Source: Brugia malayi
Taxonomy: Eukaryota > Nematoda > Chromadorea > Rhabditida > Onchocercidae
Assembly (NCBI RefSeq): GCF_000002995.4
Contig: NW_025062380.1
Span: forward strand, 1 to 18,902
Reading direction: 5' to 3'
DNA: 18,902 nucleotides
The translations under genes were made by a program, and so were the position numbers. The notes beneath the pieces were generated by a model. It was not told where the DNA came from and searched no databases. It saw nothing but the letters and a program-made list of their open reading frames with translations. Positions 17,109-18,902 of this stretch are shown here, piece by piece. Within the stretch, counting starts at the first letter, position 1, and every line of letters starts with the position of its first letter.

Positions 17109-17310
17109 GTGGAAGAGGAGATATTCGTTCACAAGTTTGAAAGGGGGAACTCTCCATCACTAAAAAAAAAAGTGCGATCATTGGCGAAAAACAAAAGAGA
17201 ATTGTTGGTTCCTCTAGGGATCAGAAAAAAATTGCCAATGAAGTAAGAATGAGGGGGAGCGTACAGGATTTTCTACTGGTCTTAATTATACACCCCCCTT
17301 CCAAGAATAA
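17109..17310 (+). pseudogene. Decayed unrecognised gene, right arm 3
   Basis: Counterpart of 11151-11354. The shorter A and G runs break the frame open in copy 2, so no long frame remains. The aligned TAA is at 17308-17310. Confidence 0.38.
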
Positions 17311-17524
17311 TCGTTCAAAAAGGAAACCCTACCAACAACATACTTTAGCAGAAGTGAATGTGTATTCGTAGCGTGAATACGCAAGAAAGGCTTATATTTT
17401 ATAATTCATTGAGTAACATTCTTTTTCTGTTTTTCTGATTAAGAATTTGATCATAAAAATTTTCTAAATTTCAATGTTACGTACAGACAAACAGGATTTC
17501 AAAATAAACCTCTTCTTAATCTAA

Positions 17525-17762
17525 ATGAAATACAGTAACCAAGCGTTTATGTAGATTCTAATGAGCAGTTTACTTTTAGTTTATACAACCTTTTGAAATG
17601 TGAAAAAGTGTTTCTGAAGAACCATTAAACAAGAAATTAATTACATGTGCAAATATATTATCTAAAGTGAATTCTCTTTATTTGTGAGAAAGCGAAGCTA
17701 ATAGTAGTTATGAACTAATAGCAATTATGAACCAAATTTAATTTTCAAACTTAATTTTAATT
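17525..17762 (+). other. Cassette 3 tail, non-satellite
   Basis: Copy of 5611-5848, with the 17-bp tandem duplication at 17698-17731. No gene is seen. Confidence 0.7.
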
Positions 17763-18902
17763 AATCAATTTTAAGTTTAACTAACTGCTGAATTTGCTAA
17801 AAATAGCAATTCAAATAAGAAAAGACTTATTTTTTGAACTTAATTGATTATTTCATATGCATTGCACCAGAGTTGGTCATATATGGTGTGATCATCATCT
17901 AGTTTAAATATTAAAATACGCTTTTGTAATTAAGTTTTGCGCAAAAATTGATCACCGAAATTAATAGAACTTTCAAATAATGATGGTTTTAATTCAATTT
18001 AAGGTTCAAAATTAAACTTAATTTCATATCTAAATTTTAAATTTTTTAAAAAATTTAAAATTAGTTATAGTTTTCTTTCATTAAACAAGGAAATTGGTTC
18101 TAAATTATTAATTTCCATTTTAATTAAGTGACAAAACTACTAAAAATGGCAATATTTTGAAGTTAATTCATTATGTTGTATGCATTGCAGCAGAGCGGGC
18201 CATATATATTGTGCTCATTATATAGTTTAAATATTAAAATACGCTTTTGAAATTAAGTTTTGCTCAAAAATAGATCACCGAAATTAATAGAACTTTCAAT
18301 TAATGATGGTTTTAATTCAATTTAAGGTTCAAAATTAAATTTAATTTAAAATTAAAATTTTGAACTTTTTTAAAATTTTAAAATTTGTAATTGTTTTCTT
18401 GCATTAAACAAGGAAATTGGTTCTGAATTATTAATTTTTATTTTAATTAAGTACCAAAACTGCTAAAAATAGCAATATTTTGAACTTAATTCATTATGTT
18501 GTAAGCATTGCAGCAGAGCGGGTCGTATTGGTGTGTTCATTTTATAGTTTAAATATTACAATACGCATTTGAAATTAAGTTTTGCTCAAAATTTGATCAC
18601 CGAAATTAATAGAACTTTCAATTAATGATTGTTTTAATTCAATTTAAGGGACAAAATTAAATTAAACATAAAATTTGAAGTTTTGAACTTTTTAAAAATT
18701 TTAAAATTTGTAATAGTTTTCTTGCATTAAACAAGGAAATTGGTTCTAAATTATTAATTTTTATTTTAATTAAGTACCAAAACTGCTAAAAATAGGCAAT
18801 ATTTTGAACTTAATTCATTATGTTGTAAGCATTGCAGCAGAGCGGGACATATATATAAGGTCATTTTATAGTTTAAATATTAAAATACGCCTTTGTAATT
18901 AA
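17763..18902 (+). repeat. Forward satellite block, unit 3 (cut by window end)
   Basis: Starts with the right direct repeat of cassette 3 (17763-17809). Monomer anchors are at 17950, 18273 and 18595; a further monomer is cut by the window end. Versions follow the order of units 1 and 2. Individual point differences are more numerous than between the cassettes (for example AGATCACCG at 18272 and CATATATATAAGGTCATT near 18847). Confidence 0.94.

Larger units (their letters stand above)
16959..17524 (+). repeat. Right inverted arm of cassette 3
   Basis: Copy of 11001-11568, shorter by two A in the A run near 17162 and one G near 17252. Confidence 0.9.

Overview
The window is non-coding, strongly A+T-rich, repeat-dominated DNA. 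It looks like a eukaryotic satellite or heterochromatic region rather than a bacterial chromosome or a gene-bearing segment. I see no intact protein gene. No host taxon can be named from the sequence.

Three levels of repetition are visible. (1) The basic unit is a satellite monomer of about 323 bp; the anchor GATCACCGAA recurs at 119, 442, 765 and 1088 and equivalently throughout. Monomers occur in blocks of about five, and neighbouring blocks are in opposite orientation. (2) Each forward block is followed by a reverse block, making a giant inverted repeat with arms of about 1.6 kb around a short loop (7475-7515, 13433-13473; a different fold point near 1680-1766). (3) These blocks plus one 2.2-kb non-satellite cassette form a higher-order repeat of about 5.96 kb. 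Two complete units are present (3640-9593 and 9594-15551), flanked by a partial unit on each side.

The cassette occurs three times (3687-5848, 9641-11806, 15599-17762). It is itself an inverted repeat: two diverged arms of about 565 bp face away from each other around a spacer of about 780 bp. Each arm begins with a 73-nt tRNA-Lys(UUU)-like pseudogene. It has good D and anticodon arms and a 3' acceptor strand, but the 5' acceptor strand is lost and the T stem is damaged. The tRNA-like part is followed by a decayed reading frame of at least about 110 codons that I do not recognise. The spacer holds a second decayed gene on the + strand, whose 3' part encodes five consecutive degenerate 12-residue repeats of the form [N/H]-L-T-x-x-Q-L-x-x-L-x-x. 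A diverged 47-bp monomer segment flanks the cassette as a direct repeat.

The parts do not form a working pathway. The simplest reading is that a gene-bearing cassette, possibly of bacterial ancestry to judge from the tRNA type, landed in or was captured by a satellite monomer. It then decayed and was amplified with its surrounding inverted satellite blocks. The two right-hand units are almost identical, so the amplification or homogenisation is recent, whereas the two arms inside each cassette have diverged much further. The hidden 12-residue-repeat gene relic and the pair of outward-facing tRNA-like modules are the most unusual contents.
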